DNA of 64,000 bases from Bacillota bacterium (GCA_023399355.1 JAEWQC010000079.1:15769-79768), one strand, 5' to 3'. Positions 1 to 8,176 are shown, counted from the first letter of the stretch. Made by a program: numbers and translations. Notes: generated from the letters alone by a model not told the origin.

Positions 1-96
1 AGACTGCACGACCTTACAATGGGTAAGCCGATACCCTCTTTTGAAGATGCAGGAACCTTTGAAATCAATAGAAGAAATGTCTCGATGTATATTTAG
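1..96 (+). CDS. C-terminal end of a gene entering from the left edge
   Basis: Reading frame 1 is open from the first base to a TAG at 94-96 and encodes about 31 residues ending in NRRNVSMYI. No start with a ribosome site is visible, so this is probably the tail of a CDS that begins before the window. The product cannot be recognised from so short a piece. It would converge with the minus-strand gene that ends at 141. An internal ATG at 19 lacks a ribosome site, so an independent small gene is less likely. Confidence 0.4.
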   Translation, partial: RLHDLTMGKPIPSFEDAGTFEINRRNVSMYI

Positions 97-140
97 GGCT
101 TCCTTATTGGGCAAAATAGGGCATTTGCTGAAGAAGCTCT

Positions 141-431
141 TTAATCCAATCCTTTTGATAAGGATTCCAGGTGGAGTCTGCGGCGAATATCCATGAACTT
201 GTCGAGTTCCTGGATGTTCGCTATGTTATACTGACGGCAGCATTTTGTACAAACGGACCGGCTGCCCCCATAACCGGGATTTATACTGACAGCCCGGTGG
301 ATCCGGAAAAAGGGTCTGGGTTTGAGCCTTTTACAACAGGAACACCGCGGCATGATATCGGGCAGGAACAGTGTAAACAGAACTAAAGCAGAAATTATTA
401 AAAAAATCAGCCATTTATATGAAAAAAGCAT
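141..431 (-). CDS. small membrane-anchored zinc-ribbon-like protein
   Basis: This 96-residue protein starts with a hydrophobic segment (about residues 6-25) that looks like a membrane anchor or uncleaved signal. A cytoplasmic or external part follows with two cysteine clusters (C30/C32/C33 and C61/C64/C65), arranged like a zinc ribbon. A run of GGGGGGAG lies about 7 bases upstream of the ATG at 431, which supports translation. The family is not recognised; what is seen is the anchor plus a probable metal-binding knuckle. The plus-strand ORF overlapping it has no ribosome site and is treated as a shadow. Confidence 0.6.
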   Translation of the reverse strand: MLFSYKWLIFLIISALVLFTLFLPDIMPRCSCCKRLKPRPFFRIHRAVSINPGYGGSRSVCTKCCRQYNIANIQELDKFMDIRRRLHLESLSKGLD

Positions 432-500
432 AAGAACTCCCCCCTAATAATGTTATTAAGCATGACCTTATTTTATGACAAGCGAGCATTTTAATATTTA

Positions 501-531
501 AAAAGGGCTGCCGAATATCGACAGCCCTTTT
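501..531 (-). terminator. intrinsic terminator after the spore protein gene
   Basis: An inverted repeat AAAAGGGCTG / CAGCCCTTTT separated by about 11 bases lies 30 bases past the stop of the 561-752 gene. The stem is flanked by A and T runs, so it could act in both directions. Confidence 0.8.
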
Positions 532-560
532 ACTAGTAATTAGCAAAAACGTTCATTTTA

Positions 561-752
561 TTACTTTTTCTCAAGCTGATACTGATTTCCCGTGTAGGAT
601 TCAAAAACCTTTTTAACGATATTTCCACCAATTTTGCCTGCATCCCTTGATGCGAGGTCGCCATTATAGCCCTGCTTGAGGTTAACGCCTACCTGGCTGG
701 CTATCTCATACTTCATATTGTCAAATGCGGTTTTATTCCTGTTGTTTGCCAT
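561..752 (-). CDS. alpha/beta-type small acid-soluble spore protein
   Basis: This 63-residue protein belongs to the alpha/beta SASP family, which coats and protects DNA in the dormant spore core and is degraded on germination. The KYEIASQVGV segment (about residues 14-23) matches the conserved region containing the germination protease cleavage site. The GYNGDLASRDAGKIGGN part matches the second conserved DNA-binding stretch. The length is normal for the family. AAGGAGGG precedes the ATG at 752 and a strong terminator follows, so it is probably monocistronic, as usual for SASP genes. Expression from a sporulation sigma G promoter is expected from the family but was not verified in the sequence. 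It marks the host as an endospore former. Confidence 0.95.
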   Translation of the reverse strand: MANNRNKTAFDNMKYEIASQVGVNLKQGYNGDLASRDAGKIGGNIVKKVFESYTGNQYQLEKK

Positions 753-855
753 ATATAGTTCCCTCCTTGTTTTATTTTCGCTGGTTCGTTCCGCAGCGTA
801 TTCTTATGGTTTGCAAAAATCGTTCAATTTATTACGGTAATTAGTGCTACTAAAG

Positions 856-1089
856 CTATTCTCTTGCATTGGCCGGATTTTCCCTGAATAGCAGCGAAAT
901 TGCATACAAGCCTGAAACGCCGACAAGTGCGAATATAACTCTGCTATATACTGACATGGTGCCTCTGAATAAATTACCGCCGAATATGGCAGTTACAAGG
1001 TCATAACCGGCGATTCCGACAAGCAGCCAATTCAGCGCCCCAATAATCACGAGTACCAGCGCCAGCCTGTCCAACGGTGTCCTATTCAT
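856..1089 (-). CDS. DUF378 family small membrane protein
   Basis: This 77-residue protein has two predicted membrane segments, about residues 8-28 and 46-66. The pattern LDRLALVLVIIGALNWLLVG is characteristic of the DUF378 family (YuzA-like), whose function is unknown. AAAAGGAGTT lies upstream of the ATG at 1089. The gene follows the DUF1540 gene on the same strand with a gap of about 35 bases, so the two may be cotranscribed. Small proteins of this kind are common near spore genes in Firmicutes, but no role can be read from the sequence. Confidence 0.85.
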   Translation of the reverse strand: MNRTPLDRLALVLVIIGALNWLLVGIAGYDLVTAIFGGNLFRGTMSVYSRVIFALVGVSGLYAISLLFRENPANARE

Positions 1090-1124
1090 TGCAACAACTC
1101 CTTTTCTTTGTTTTAGTGATGTTA

Positions 1125-1313
1125 TTATTGCCGTTGCTCACATAATAATTCATTTTGCGATTTGCAATTATAACCATGTTTATTTTTGGAAGGTATTTCT
1201 TCAAAAAGTGCGCAATCGGTTTCGATAGATAATGAATTGGAAAGTGCGTTTTCGAGGGTGCATACACCGTCTTGCTGATGAATGCATTTTGAGGAACAGT
1301 TAATAGTTGTCAT
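1125..1313 (-). CDS. DUF1540 domain cysteine-rich protein
   Basis: This 62-residue protein begins with a cysteine motif typical of DUF1540: C6, C10, C18 and C34 in the order CSSKC ... GVC ... DCALF. The domain is thought to bind metal and is common in sporulating Firmicutes, but its biochemical role is not known. AAGGAGGG lies just before the ATG at 1313. Two overlapping ORFs in other frames lack ribosome sites and are shadows. It probably forms a short operon with the DUF378 gene downstream. Confidence 0.8.
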   Translation of the reverse strand: MTTINCSSKCIHQQDGVCTLENALSNSLSIETDCALFEEIPSKNKHGYNCKSQNELLCEQRQ

Positions 1314-1371
1314 AAGGTTACCCTCCTTAAATATTATTATGTCAAAAAGTCATTAAAAAATACACATGATC

Positions 1372-1404
1372 AAAAAGTCGGAGACATAATGTCCCCGACC
1401 TTTT
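1372..1404. terminator. bidirectional hairpin between divergent genes
   Basis: Arms AAAAGTCGG(A)GACAT and ATGTC(C)CCGACCTTTT form a long stem with A and T tracts on either side. The stretch 1314-1656 contains no gene. Because the flanking genes diverge, the hairpin cannot end either of them. It could be a leader attenuator for the minus-strand pair or the end of an unannotated short transcript. Confidence 0.55.
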
Positions 1405-1656
1405 ATTTAAATAACCGGCATCAACCGCGGCAGACACCAGTTAGTATTGATTTCCGGGTGAGTGCAGGTGATTTTGCCGGGTTCCCTGTATATTATGTTG
1501 AACTTGACTTAATTGTGTATGCTTCAAATTCTTTTTGTTTGTAGTAAGGTCAGCCTGTTGACACACAAAACGGTACAGTATAAAGTGTTGGATAGTGTTG
1601 AGTAAAGCAGGAAAAACGTAATATCAGAATAGAAAGGATAGTGGGAGGTTATCTTC

Positions 1657-2412
1657 ATGGCATTTGTATCAAATCCAAATCTTCCTGAAAAAGCTGTCAG
1701 CCTGGCAGTTGTTGATGGACGGATAAGCAGTTGTACAGAAGAACGGCTGAATGCACTCGGAGTCAAAGTTCTGAAGCTGCAGCCCCATAGAGGACTTTAT
1801 CCTGCCGTATCCTGCCACCCCGACATGCAACTGCACCATATTGGCGGCAAAACTATCGTATATGCGCCTGGAACGGATCAAGCCCTGCTGGACGCTCTTG
1901 CATCCTATGACTTTACACTGATTATGGGGGACAGTATCCTGACACCGTCTTACCCCGTTGATATTGCCTATAATGTAGCGAGAGTCGGAAGGTGGTATTT
2001 CCATAATCTCAGGCATACCGACCCGGTAATCAGGGCAACTTTGGAAACAATGGGTATTGAACCTGTTCATGTAGAGCAGGGGTATTCGAAATGCTCGCTC
2101 CTGCCGGTCGCCAAGGAATCGATCATTACTACTGATGCCGGTATCGCAAGGGCTGCAGAAAAAAAAGGATTTAATGTTTTGCTTGTTGACTATGAAAGGT
2201 CGATTTGCCTGCCCGGACTGGATCATGGATTCATGGGTGGGGCGTCAGGTATGCTCGGACATTCACTTTGTGCATTGAACGGTAATTTGCGGAGCCTTGA
2301 TTGTCTTGATGCTTTTTCATCATTCCTTTCAGCAAATAAAATAGAAATTGTCGAGCTTTCGGAGGAGCAAGTCGTTGATATCGGTTCCATCCTTCCATTG
2401 ATGACCTATTGA
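1657..2412 (+). CDS. DUF6873-like GME-fold protein
   Basis: This 251-residue soluble protein has no signal peptide. Its overall pattern (an N-terminal PNLPEKAV, a central PSYPVDIAYNVARVG segment and a C-terminal GFMGGASGMLG motif) resembles clostridial proteins annotated as DUF6873 or GME-fold, related to the amidinotransferase-like beta/alpha propeller. The function is unknown. GGGAGGT lies 8 bases before the ATG. It stands alone on the plus strand, diverging from the DUF1540 operon. The family assignment is from memory of the motif pattern and is moderately sure; catalytic residues of known amidinotransferases were not identified. Confidence 0.6.
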   Translation: MAFVSNPNLPEKAVSLAVVDGRISSCTEERLNALGVKVLKLQPHRGLYPAVSCHPDMQLHHIGGKTIVYAPGTDQALLDALASYDFTLIMGDSILTPSYPVDIAYNVARVGRWYFHNLRHTDPVIRATLETMGIEPVHVEQGYSKCSLLPVAKESIITTDAGIARAAEKKGFNVLLVDYERSICLPGLDHGFMGGASGMLGHSLCALNGNLRSLDCLDAFSSFLSANKIEIVELSEEQVVDIGSILPLMTY

Positions 2413-2710
2413 CCATTCATTTCTTTCTTTGACCATTCACAAGTATACTATTATTCGTATAGGACAGTATAAGTTATAAAGCCGAACTAGTAACTTACTT
2501 TATCTATCTACATATAATATATAAGATATTTTATTGCCGAAGGTGTATTTTGTCATAAACAATATGCAACATATTTTAGCAGGTGACAGCTATGCTGAAT
2601 AAGTAAAAAAAGGAAAAATTGTAAAATACGTGGGAATATTTGCATATGTCCCATGCTGCATACAACATTTTGCTAAGACATATACTAACACTTGAAGGGA
2701 TGTGAAGTTG

Positions 2711-3625
2711 ATGCAGTTTCTTTGCATTGGGGTTAACGGCAGCGCTGATGCGGTAATGCAACACATAACAAATGAACTCCAGCAATTGAAAAACAAAAAA
2801 ATCAATTACTCCATTAATGAGGTGAATTCCGAGGGATCGACTTCCATCATTTGTACGGTAAATGATGGCAGATTTTACAGAGAGAAGTCCATTGAGTCCT
2901 ACAGGGTACTAAAAACATATATATCGAATGCATTGGCCGATTATATTATCCGACAGTATGAGGAAAGACTACTGACCAGAATCATTCATAGCAACTACTG
3001 TTATTTCAATTCAGTTGAGAAGAAGGAAATACTGAGCAAGGCTCTTAATATAATTAGAAATGAAGATAAGAACTTTTTCAACAGCCTTTTCCAGATAAGG
3101 AGAAGGAATGTTATTATCAGACGGCTGATGGATTATTTCGATAATTCAAACAATATTATCCTTGATGGCTTCGTGAACTTCAGGCTGAAGGAATATATCA
3201 AGGACCTTGAAGACATCGTCGATAAAGCAGTGGATGACTTTCTTATGGATCGTGAGTATAGGGAATTTATCAGATTGCTGAGGTATTTCGTCGATATACA
3301 GGAACCCAAGCTCGATACCGTCCATGTCATTGTAGGGTACGATAACAGGTATACCTTGTTGGATGAGTCAAAAAAGGAAATAACCAATGAGTGCATACAA
3401 GAGTATGTTAATGAGATAGCCGAAGGAGAAATTAACTATGATGATTTGCTGGTCAGCTCTCTTATTACATTCGCGCCCCGAAAAATCATTATACACGGAA
3501 CGGATCAGTTCCGGAACAAGGAACTGATGGAAACCATCAAAAATGTTTTTTCAGGCCGGGTCGTAACCTGCCAGGGCTGTGAGGTTTGTGCCGTGAGTCT
3601 GGTCAAGAGTGAAACGAAGAAATAG
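2711..3625 (+). CDS. ytxC: putative sporulation protein YtxC
   Basis: This protein of about 304 residues matches the YtxC family, which is restricted to endospore formers and has no defined biochemical activity. Recognisable parts are the central helical EEVxxRIIxxNYxYF-like segment (ERLLTRIIHSNYCYF) and the C-terminal PRKIIIHG and CQGCEVC pieces. The start at 2711 is preferred because AAGGGA lies 10 bases upstream; the GTG at 2702 is too close to it. A perfect hairpin with a T run follows immediately, so the gene is transcribed alone. In many Clostridia ytxC lies near thrS; that neighbour is not present here. Confidence 0.85.
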   Translation: MQFLCIGVNGSADAVMQHITNELQQLKNKKINYSINEVNSEGSTSIICTVNDGRFYREKSIESYRVLKTYISNALADYIIRQYEERLLTRIIHSNYCYFNSVEKKEILSKALNIIRNEDKNFFNSLFQIRRRNVIIRRLMDYFDNSNNIILDGFVNFRLKEYIKDLEDIVDKAVDDFLMDREYREFIRLLRYFVDIQEPKLDTVHVIVGYDNRYTLLDESKKEITNECIQEYVNEIAEGEINYDDLLVSSLITFAPRKIIIHGTDQFRNKELMETIKNVFSGRVVTCQGCEVCAVSLVKSETKK

Positions 3626-3651
3626 GCTGGCGATCGCCAGCCTTATTTTTT
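3624..3651 (+). terminator. intrinsic terminator of ytxC
   Basis: A perfect palindrome AGGCTGGCGATCGCCAGCCT overlaps the last stop codon and is followed by TATTTTTT. Confidence 0.92.
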
Positions 3652-3713
3652 GCTTATTTTACATAATGAGCTCACCTAAAGGGTTTTTCTACAAAAAAAT
3701 TTTTCTATAGATA

Positions 3714-3741
3714 TTGACAACTGGAGATGAAATGATAAAAT
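3714..3741 (+). promoter_or_regulatory. sigma A-type promoter
   Basis: TTGACA at 3714-3719 and TAAAAT at 3736-3741 are separated by 16 bases. No ORF with a ribosome site follows before the terminator at 3903-3925, so it would drive a short RNA or the leader of the gene at 4125. Confidence 0.6.
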
Positions 3742-3748
3742 ATATCGT

Positions 3749-3925
3749 GTAACACAATATCATGTATAAACAGATTTGAATTTATACATAATATAGTTGG
3801 GTTACTAAAATTAAGAAAATTAATTTTTTACTAAAGATAAAATACTAAAGAACAAACGACAAAAACACAAAGCATACAAATGAAGAGAATCCGGGGAAAG
3901 AAAAGAGAGTCAGCGACTCTCTTTT
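3749..3925 (+). ncRNA. candidate small RNA between ytxC and the P-loop gene
   Basis: A promoter-like sequence at 3714-3741 and a strong hairpin (AAGAGAGTC AGC GACTCTCTT with a T run, 3903-3925) bracket about 175 bases with no coding frame. The 5' part is very A/T rich and contains the short inverted pair TGTATAAA/TTTATACA near 3763-3788. It fits a short independent transcript. It could instead be an attenuated leader of the downstream gene. No known RNA family was recognised. Confidence 0.4.
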
Positions 3926-4038
3926 TCCCTTTTCTATAGAGATTGCCGCCAAAGTTCCTCGGGGTGCCGCGGGCTGGTTGTTGACTTAGGTCAAGTGTTC
4001 GCCTGTGTACCCTGGGAATTTTTTTATTGGTACTTTTA

Positions 4039-4047
4039 TGTTATAAT
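4039..4047 (+). promoter_or_regulatory. extended -10 promoter upstream of the P-loop/Asp23 gene
   Basis: TGTTATAAT is an extended -10 element about 78 bases before the TTG start at 4125. No good -35 is seen. A small inverted repeat GACGAG/CTCGTT follows at about 4051-4076 in the would-be leader. Confidence 0.5.
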
Positions 4048-4124
4048 GATGACGAGGCAGAGGAATGTCTCGTTCTGAGGTTATAGTGACAGGCGTACAC
4101 TATTAAATTTCTGGAGGTACAGGT

Positions 4125-4943
4125 TTGAAATCAATTGGTTTTGTGGGGCCCAGCGGTTCCGGAAAAAGTCACAGGGCTTCATGGGTTGCAAGAGAAAGAG
4201 GAATAACATTCATTATAGATGATGGCCTTCTTATTAAAGTGAATCAGGTTATCGCAGGAAGCTCGGCAAAAAAGGAAAAGACAAGAATCGGTTCTATTAA
4301 AAGAGCTTTGTTTAATGATCAAACGCATGCCCAGGAAGTCATGAATGCCATCAAACTGCACAAGCCTGATTCAATACTGATCCTGGGAACTTCCGATGAG
4401 ATGGTCAGCAGAATAGCGCAGAAACTGGAACTGCCGGAAATAAGCGAGACTGTGTATATCACCGATGTTGCCGATGAATTTGAGATAAAGCAGGCCATTG
4501 CCACAAGAAGGCAGCAGGGCAAGCATGTCATACCGGTTCCTACCTTTGAAATCAAAAAGGATTTCTCAGGGTATTTTCTTGATCCTCTTCAGATCTTTCG
4601 CAGGAAAGGAAAGGGCAATTTTCAGCTTGACGATGAAAAATCCGTTGTCAGACCGACCTTTAGCTACCTTGGGAACTATACCATCTCCGACTACACCATC
4701 TATCAAATAGTAGAATATGTAGTGACCAATATAAAAGGCGTCAGCAAGATCTCGCGCTTCAGAACGGAGAACCGGCCGGACGGTATCACGATGGAGATGG
4801 ATCTGATCCTTATATATGGCTGCCCAATCAGGTCGTTGATCCAGGATATTCAGCAAAAAGTGAGCGAAGAGGTTGAAAAGCTGACGGCGCTGAATATCAA
4901 GCAAGTCAATGTCACTGTAAAAAGCCTTGTCATTGAAAAGTAG
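4125..4943 (+). CDS. P-loop ATPase domain fused to an Asp23/Gls24-like domain
   Basis: This 272-residue protein starts at TTG 4125, with GGAGGT 8 bases upstream. The N-terminus contains a Walker A motif GPSGSGKS (about residues 8-15) in a small kinase-like fold. The C-terminal half (about 165-272) resembles the Asp23/Gls24 alkaline-shock domain: ISDYTIYQIVEYVVTNIKGVSKI, then LILIYGCPIRSLIQDIQQKV and NVTVKSL. Asp23 proteins act near the cell envelope in Firmicutes. The fusion suggests nucleotide-dependent envelope or stress signalling, but this is inference. No neighbour on the same strand is close, so it is probably monocistronic. There is no signal peptide or membrane segment. Confidence 0.75.
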   Translation: MKSIGFVGPSGSGKSHRASWVARERGITFIIDDGLLIKVNQVIAGSSAKKEKTRIGSIKRALFNDQTHAQEVMNAIKLHKPDSILILGTSDEMVSRIAQKLELPEISETVYITDVADEFEIKQAIATRRQQGKHVIPVPTFEIKKDFSGYFLDPLQIFRRKGKGNFQLDDEKSVVRPTFSYLGNYTISDYTIYQIVEYVVTNIKGVSKISRFRTENRPDGITMEMDLILIYGCPIRSLIQDIQQKVSEEVEKLTALNIKQVNVTVKSLVIEK

Positions 4944-5259
4944 CAGTGATTTTAATGGTATGAATTTTTGTTTTGTACTTAGCTTTGAAGATACTTTGTG
5001 GTGGCAAAGAAATAGGCAATAGATTTTTTCGCCTTCCGCGGATGGATCCGGAATATTTGAATATCAAATTCTTGCAAAAGTCCCATACACCTTAAATAGC
5101 ACATCTTTCCTTGATTTATTCCCGGATGCGTATTCTTTATTCATGCATATGGATTCCGGTTTCTTAATACTCAATCTTATTGTCGGCAAAGGGAACGTAG
5201 AAACAGATAATGCATAAAAATTCTACATTAAACAACAAAATATACATAAAAGGTAATAG

Positions 5260-5288
5260 TTGACAACAACAAAATATTTGGTTAATAT
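5260..5288 (+). promoter_or_regulatory. strong promoter of the biosynthetic locus
   Basis: TTGACA at 5260-5265 and TAATAT at 5283-5288 are spaced by 17 bases. It lies in the 632-base gap after the gene ending at 4943 and about 70 bases before the small peptide ORF at 5360. Nothing else coding was seen in 4944-5259. Confidence 0.7.
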
Positions 5289-5359
5289 AGTGATATTAAA
5301 TACTTATTTGGCTTTTTAATAAGAATCCTGTAAATAAGGTTTTTCGGAGTTACCAAAAC

Positions 5360-5473
5360 TTGAAAATACAAATGACAAATGAATATAAGGTACAAATTCT
5401 GAAAGATGTTAATTGTCCCTATGTCGCGTTAACGTATGATGCTGAAATAACAGGTTTGGCTTTGCAGTGCTAA
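5360..5473 (+). CDS. 37-residue peptide, possible precursor or leader peptide
   Basis: This short ORF begins with TTG at 5360, with CGGAG 10 bases upstream, and ends with TAA at 5471-5473. It is the first ORF after the promoter at 5260-5288. The product begins MKIQMTNEYK, carries one cysteine at position 19 and ends in a cysteine (ITGLALQC). It has a charged N-terminal half and a neutral C-terminal half, a layout seen in precursors of modified peptides. It stands about 100 bases before enzyme genes and an ABC-2 exporter. No known precursor family is recognised. It could equally be an attenuating leader peptide or chance. Confidence 0.4.
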   Translation: MKIQMTNEYKVQILKDVNCPYVALTYDAEITGLALQC

Positions 5474-5575
5474 ATGTTTCTTATTTGGGATCGGTATTCT
5501 TTTTGCTTAAATGCATATTTTCCGCTTCTTCTGTGCAGACGGGTCTATTAATTTCAAGAGAGGAAAGACATCAAT

Positions 5576-5905
5576 ATGTGGGAATTAATGGTAAAAGGTG
5601 TTTGTGTAAATCCTGGATCTGTCAGAGGTGAAAGCAGGCTTGTAAGTTCTATGGAAGATATTGAGAAGGTTTGCCCCGGGGACATTATAGTTTTGCCTGA
5701 TAGCCATCCTATGTATGCATTGGCAGTAATGTCTGCATCGGCGGTTATTTGTGAATCTGGCGGAAAATTGTCACACATCTGCATTGTTTCCATGGAAATG
5801 GGAATTCCCTGTATTACTCAGGCGACCGGGGCGATGAACAATATTAGCAACGGCCAACAAATATATGTTGATGCAGAAAGGGGCGAGGTATATCTTGTTG
5901 AATGA
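5576..5905 (+). CDS. free-standing PEP-utilising mobile (phosphohistidine) domain
   Basis: This 109-residue protein consists only of the swivelling phosphohistidine domain found in PEP synthase, pyruvate phosphate dikinase and rifampin phosphotransferase. The conserved VNPGSVRGE, GDIIVLPDS and GGKLSHICIVSMEMGIPCIT blocks are all present. H67 of the GGxxSH motif is the expected phosphate carrier. In full-length enzymes this domain shuttles phosphate between a PEP- or ATP-binding domain and the acceptor site; neither partner domain is encoded beside it. AGAGAGGAAAG precedes the ATG. It overlaps the start of the next gene by a few bases, so the two are translationally coupled. It may phosphorylate a product or a carrier protein. 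Confidence 0.8.
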   Translation: MWELMVKGVCVNPGSVRGESRLVSSMEDIEKVCPGDIIVLPDSHPMYALAVMSASAVICESGGKLSHICIVSMEMGIPCITQATGAMNNISNGQQIYVDAERGEVYLVE

Positions 5906-6929
5906 AAAATACAAGATACAGGCATATAAGCAATCCTTAAAATCTGCATGGGGTTATAACGATTATAATGATTGGCCCATTAAATTTAATTCTATCATGC
6001 ATTTGTTCCTGGAAGAGTTCACGCAGGAAATATTGGATGATCTGGATGAAATTACGAAGCAAGGTATCCCTGCACAGGATGTAGCACGTGCATTTTCCAA
6101 TCCAGCCAGGATTTACAGGATTATCAATTCCGTGTTGTTTGGAATGAAAAAACTTGGCAAGAGTATAAACCATCAAAAGGAAATTACTATTTATCTGCTT
6201 GATCTGGTAAAACAATTGAAATTCGGCTCGGAATTTAATGAAGAGGGGATCAATATAATTTTAGGACCGAAAGAGCTGGATACCGTTTGCAGGGAAATCC
6301 CCCTAAAACGTGCCGATGAAAATTCATCAGCACTATTACAAAGGTTCTGCGGGGTTATGTGGGCATATACAGAGGTGATATTTTTCCGGGCACATGATGT
6401 GACAAAAGAGATTCATGGCCCCTATAAAATATCCGGGTCATTTTCTAATTTGCTTATTCGGGAATACATGAATTTGAACCCTTCGATAATTTGGAGGGAT
6501 ACGCCGTTACTACCCTTTGAAGACATTTGTGTCTATACGGAATATTCATCTGATCTGGCATTGTCTATAGATTCGTACAACCATCTTTTTTTGCAGAACG
6601 GTAACTATAAGAACGATTTGCTTTCCTATGCGGTCCGATGCGGCGATAAGCTGCTGGACATCAGTGATTTGCCGGAAATCATTAAAATGATGTTTGAAAC
6701 GATAAAGAGTATTCATCAATGGGCGGACCAGGCGAATTGGCATGAGATTACCAAACGCTATGCAGATATATATTGGTATAGGAAAAAGCCCCTTCGCAAT
6801 ATACTTGGACTTGATTGGACAGTCCCTAAACAGGTATATGAAAAAATCGATAATGGTGAAATAGATGCAAGGAGAAAAGAGAATTTATCTGCAGAACAGA
6901 TTGACAGGTTAATTCAATTGATCGTATAG
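5898..6929 (+). CDS. protein of unknown function in the biosynthetic locus
   Basis: This protein of about 343 residues starts at TTG 5898 (or the adjacent TTG 5895), inside the end of the phosphohistidine-domain gene. GGGGCGAGG lies 6-9 bases upstream; the ATG at 5865 would precede that site. It is largely helical by composition, with no signal peptide or membrane segment. No family was recognised. Conserved-looking aromatic and acidic clusters occur around residues 10-30 (SAWGYNDYNDW) and 280-300 (WADQANWHE, YADIYWYRKKP). The tight coupling with the phosphohistidine domain suggests that the two work together, perhaps as separate parts of one phosphotransferase. Confidence 0.7.
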   Translation: MNEKYKIQAYKQSLKSAWGYNDYNDWPIKFNSIMHLFLEEFTQEILDDLDEITKQGIPAQDVARAFSNPARIYRIINSVLFGMKKLGKSINHQKEITIYLLDLVKQLKFGSEFNEEGINIILGPKELDTVCREIPLKRADENSSALLQRFCGVMWAYTEVIFFRAHDVTKEIHGPYKISGSFSNLLIREYMNLNPSIIWRDTPLLPFEDICVYTEYSSDLALSIDSYNHLFLQNGNYKNDLLSYAVRCGDKLLDISDLPEIIKMMFETIKSIHQWADQANWHEITKRYADIYWYRKKPLRNILGLDWTVPKQVYEKIDNGEIDARRKENLSAEQIDRLIQLIV

Positions 6930-7021
6930 GAAATAAACAACATTTTATATAAATTCTAATCAGTAAACTCCCTTTCAATAAAAAGAGATTTTCGGGAGTG
7001 TTTTAAAGGAGAAATGATTTT

Positions 7022-7975
7022 GTGATTAATTTAGAGAAAATTGCCGCGCATCCCGATAAATTGAGAAGGATGGAGGGACGCATACAGGAAAGGAACGCTG
7101 GATGGTATAAGACCCTTTGGCCAGTTATGGCTGATCTGTCGCACATACCGTATGCGATTGTCAAAAGTGAGGCTTTATCTGTATTAGCATATGGAGGGAC
7201 CGGATTCAGGGATTCCAATGATATCGATATTTTAGTTTCAAGAAGCAGTTTAATGCAAATAGATGAAGTGTTCAAAAAACATGGTTTTAAGACACTTTTG
7301 ACAGACGAACATGGCAATCCGAGGGAGCTTTCAAGGGCTGAGAGGGTTATGATGCTGAATTCACATCAGGTGATACCCTATGTCTTCGAGTTAGGCGATG
7401 ACGTTAAAGCATTGGATGTTGATGTAAATGTAGATATTTATTGGGGAGAGTATACAGGGCCAAGAATCAGTATGGACGATTTTTTATCCGATACCATAAA
7501 TATCGAGTTGTATGGACAGAGTTTCAAGACCCTATCCATTCTAAAGACTTTTGTTGGGGTGTGCCTGCATCATTATAGGGAAATGAATGCTCCATACATT
7601 TTTAAGATTTGTAATCCTTTCACAACCCGCATGTTTCAAGACATATATTGTCTGTACAAGCGGCACATGGAAAAGGATCTGGAGCATTTGCTGGATTATG
7701 CCCAAAAGTACTCAATCCAGGAATATATTTATTTTATGCTGTATTATACGAGCCTGGCCTTTACTGATAAATCACTGTCAGACAGAGTGAAGGTTTTTGA
7801 AACTCCTGAAGGAAAAGAGCATTTGAATAAGTATGGTCTGTCTGATGGAGAAAGAAAGGATTGGAGAACTGACTTTTTTGACAGGCTGGATGCACAGGAA
7901 ATATATAGCACCATAGAATCAGATTTATCAGTTCTTGATAAAATGAAAATTGATGCTGTCTGGGGTATGCTTTAA
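7022..7975 (+). CDS. nucleotidyltransferase-fold protein (PF14907-like)
   Basis: This 317-residue protein starts at GTG 7022, with AAAGGAG about 10 bases upstream. The N-terminal part contains the pol-beta-type motif YGGTGFRDSNDIDILV (about residues 59-74), with the DxD pair expected to bind metal, followed by the later acidic run DVDVNVDIYW (about 122-131). This matches the uncharacterised nucleotidyltransferase family often found in natural-product and lasso-peptide loci. It may adenylylate or otherwise modify a small substrate. It sits between the unknown gene and the exporter genes on the same strand. The gap of about 90 bases upstream contains no clear terminator. Confidence 0.75.
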   Translation: MINLEKIAAHPDKLRRMEGRIQERNAGWYKTLWPVMADLSHIPYAIVKSEALSVLAYGGTGFRDSNDIDILVSRSSLMQIDEVFKKHGFKTLLTDEHGNPRELSRAERVMMLNSHQVIPYVFELGDDVKALDVDVNVDIYWGEYTGPRISMDDFLSDTINIELYGQSFKTLSILKTFVGVCLHHYREMNAPYIFKICNPFTTRMFQDIYCLYKRHMEKDLEHLLDYAQKYSIQEYIYFMLYYTSLAFTDKSLSDRVKVFETPEGKEHLNKYGLSDGERKDWRTDFFDRLDAQEIYSTIESDLSVLDKMKIDAVWGML

Positions 7976-8176
7976 CTACCACTTTATAACTGAACTTTTA
8001 TATGCCGGATACATATAATGATGAATTCATTCTCCAATCTTTCAGGAATATAATACCGGAGAGCGCGGTTCAGGAATTTGTCAGATGCCTCTGGAAATGA
8101 GAGTAAAGGGCAGAAAAGACGGATAGTCCTGAATCCTTTTTTCATTATACGCAGCTATATTTACAGAGGGGTTCAA

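Noticed and set aside
171..386. 71-residue plus-strand ORF
   Set aside because: It is antisense to the zinc-ribbon-like gene, which has the better ribosome site and a membrane anchor.
1669..2226. 185-residue minus-strand ORF
   Set aside because: It is antisense to the DUF6873-like gene, has no ribosome site and no recognisable domain.
4944..5575. Riboswitch in the leader of the biosynthetic locus
   Set aside because: No conserved riboswitch core or terminator/antiterminator pair could be recognised by eye; only the promoter and the 37-codon ORF are supported.
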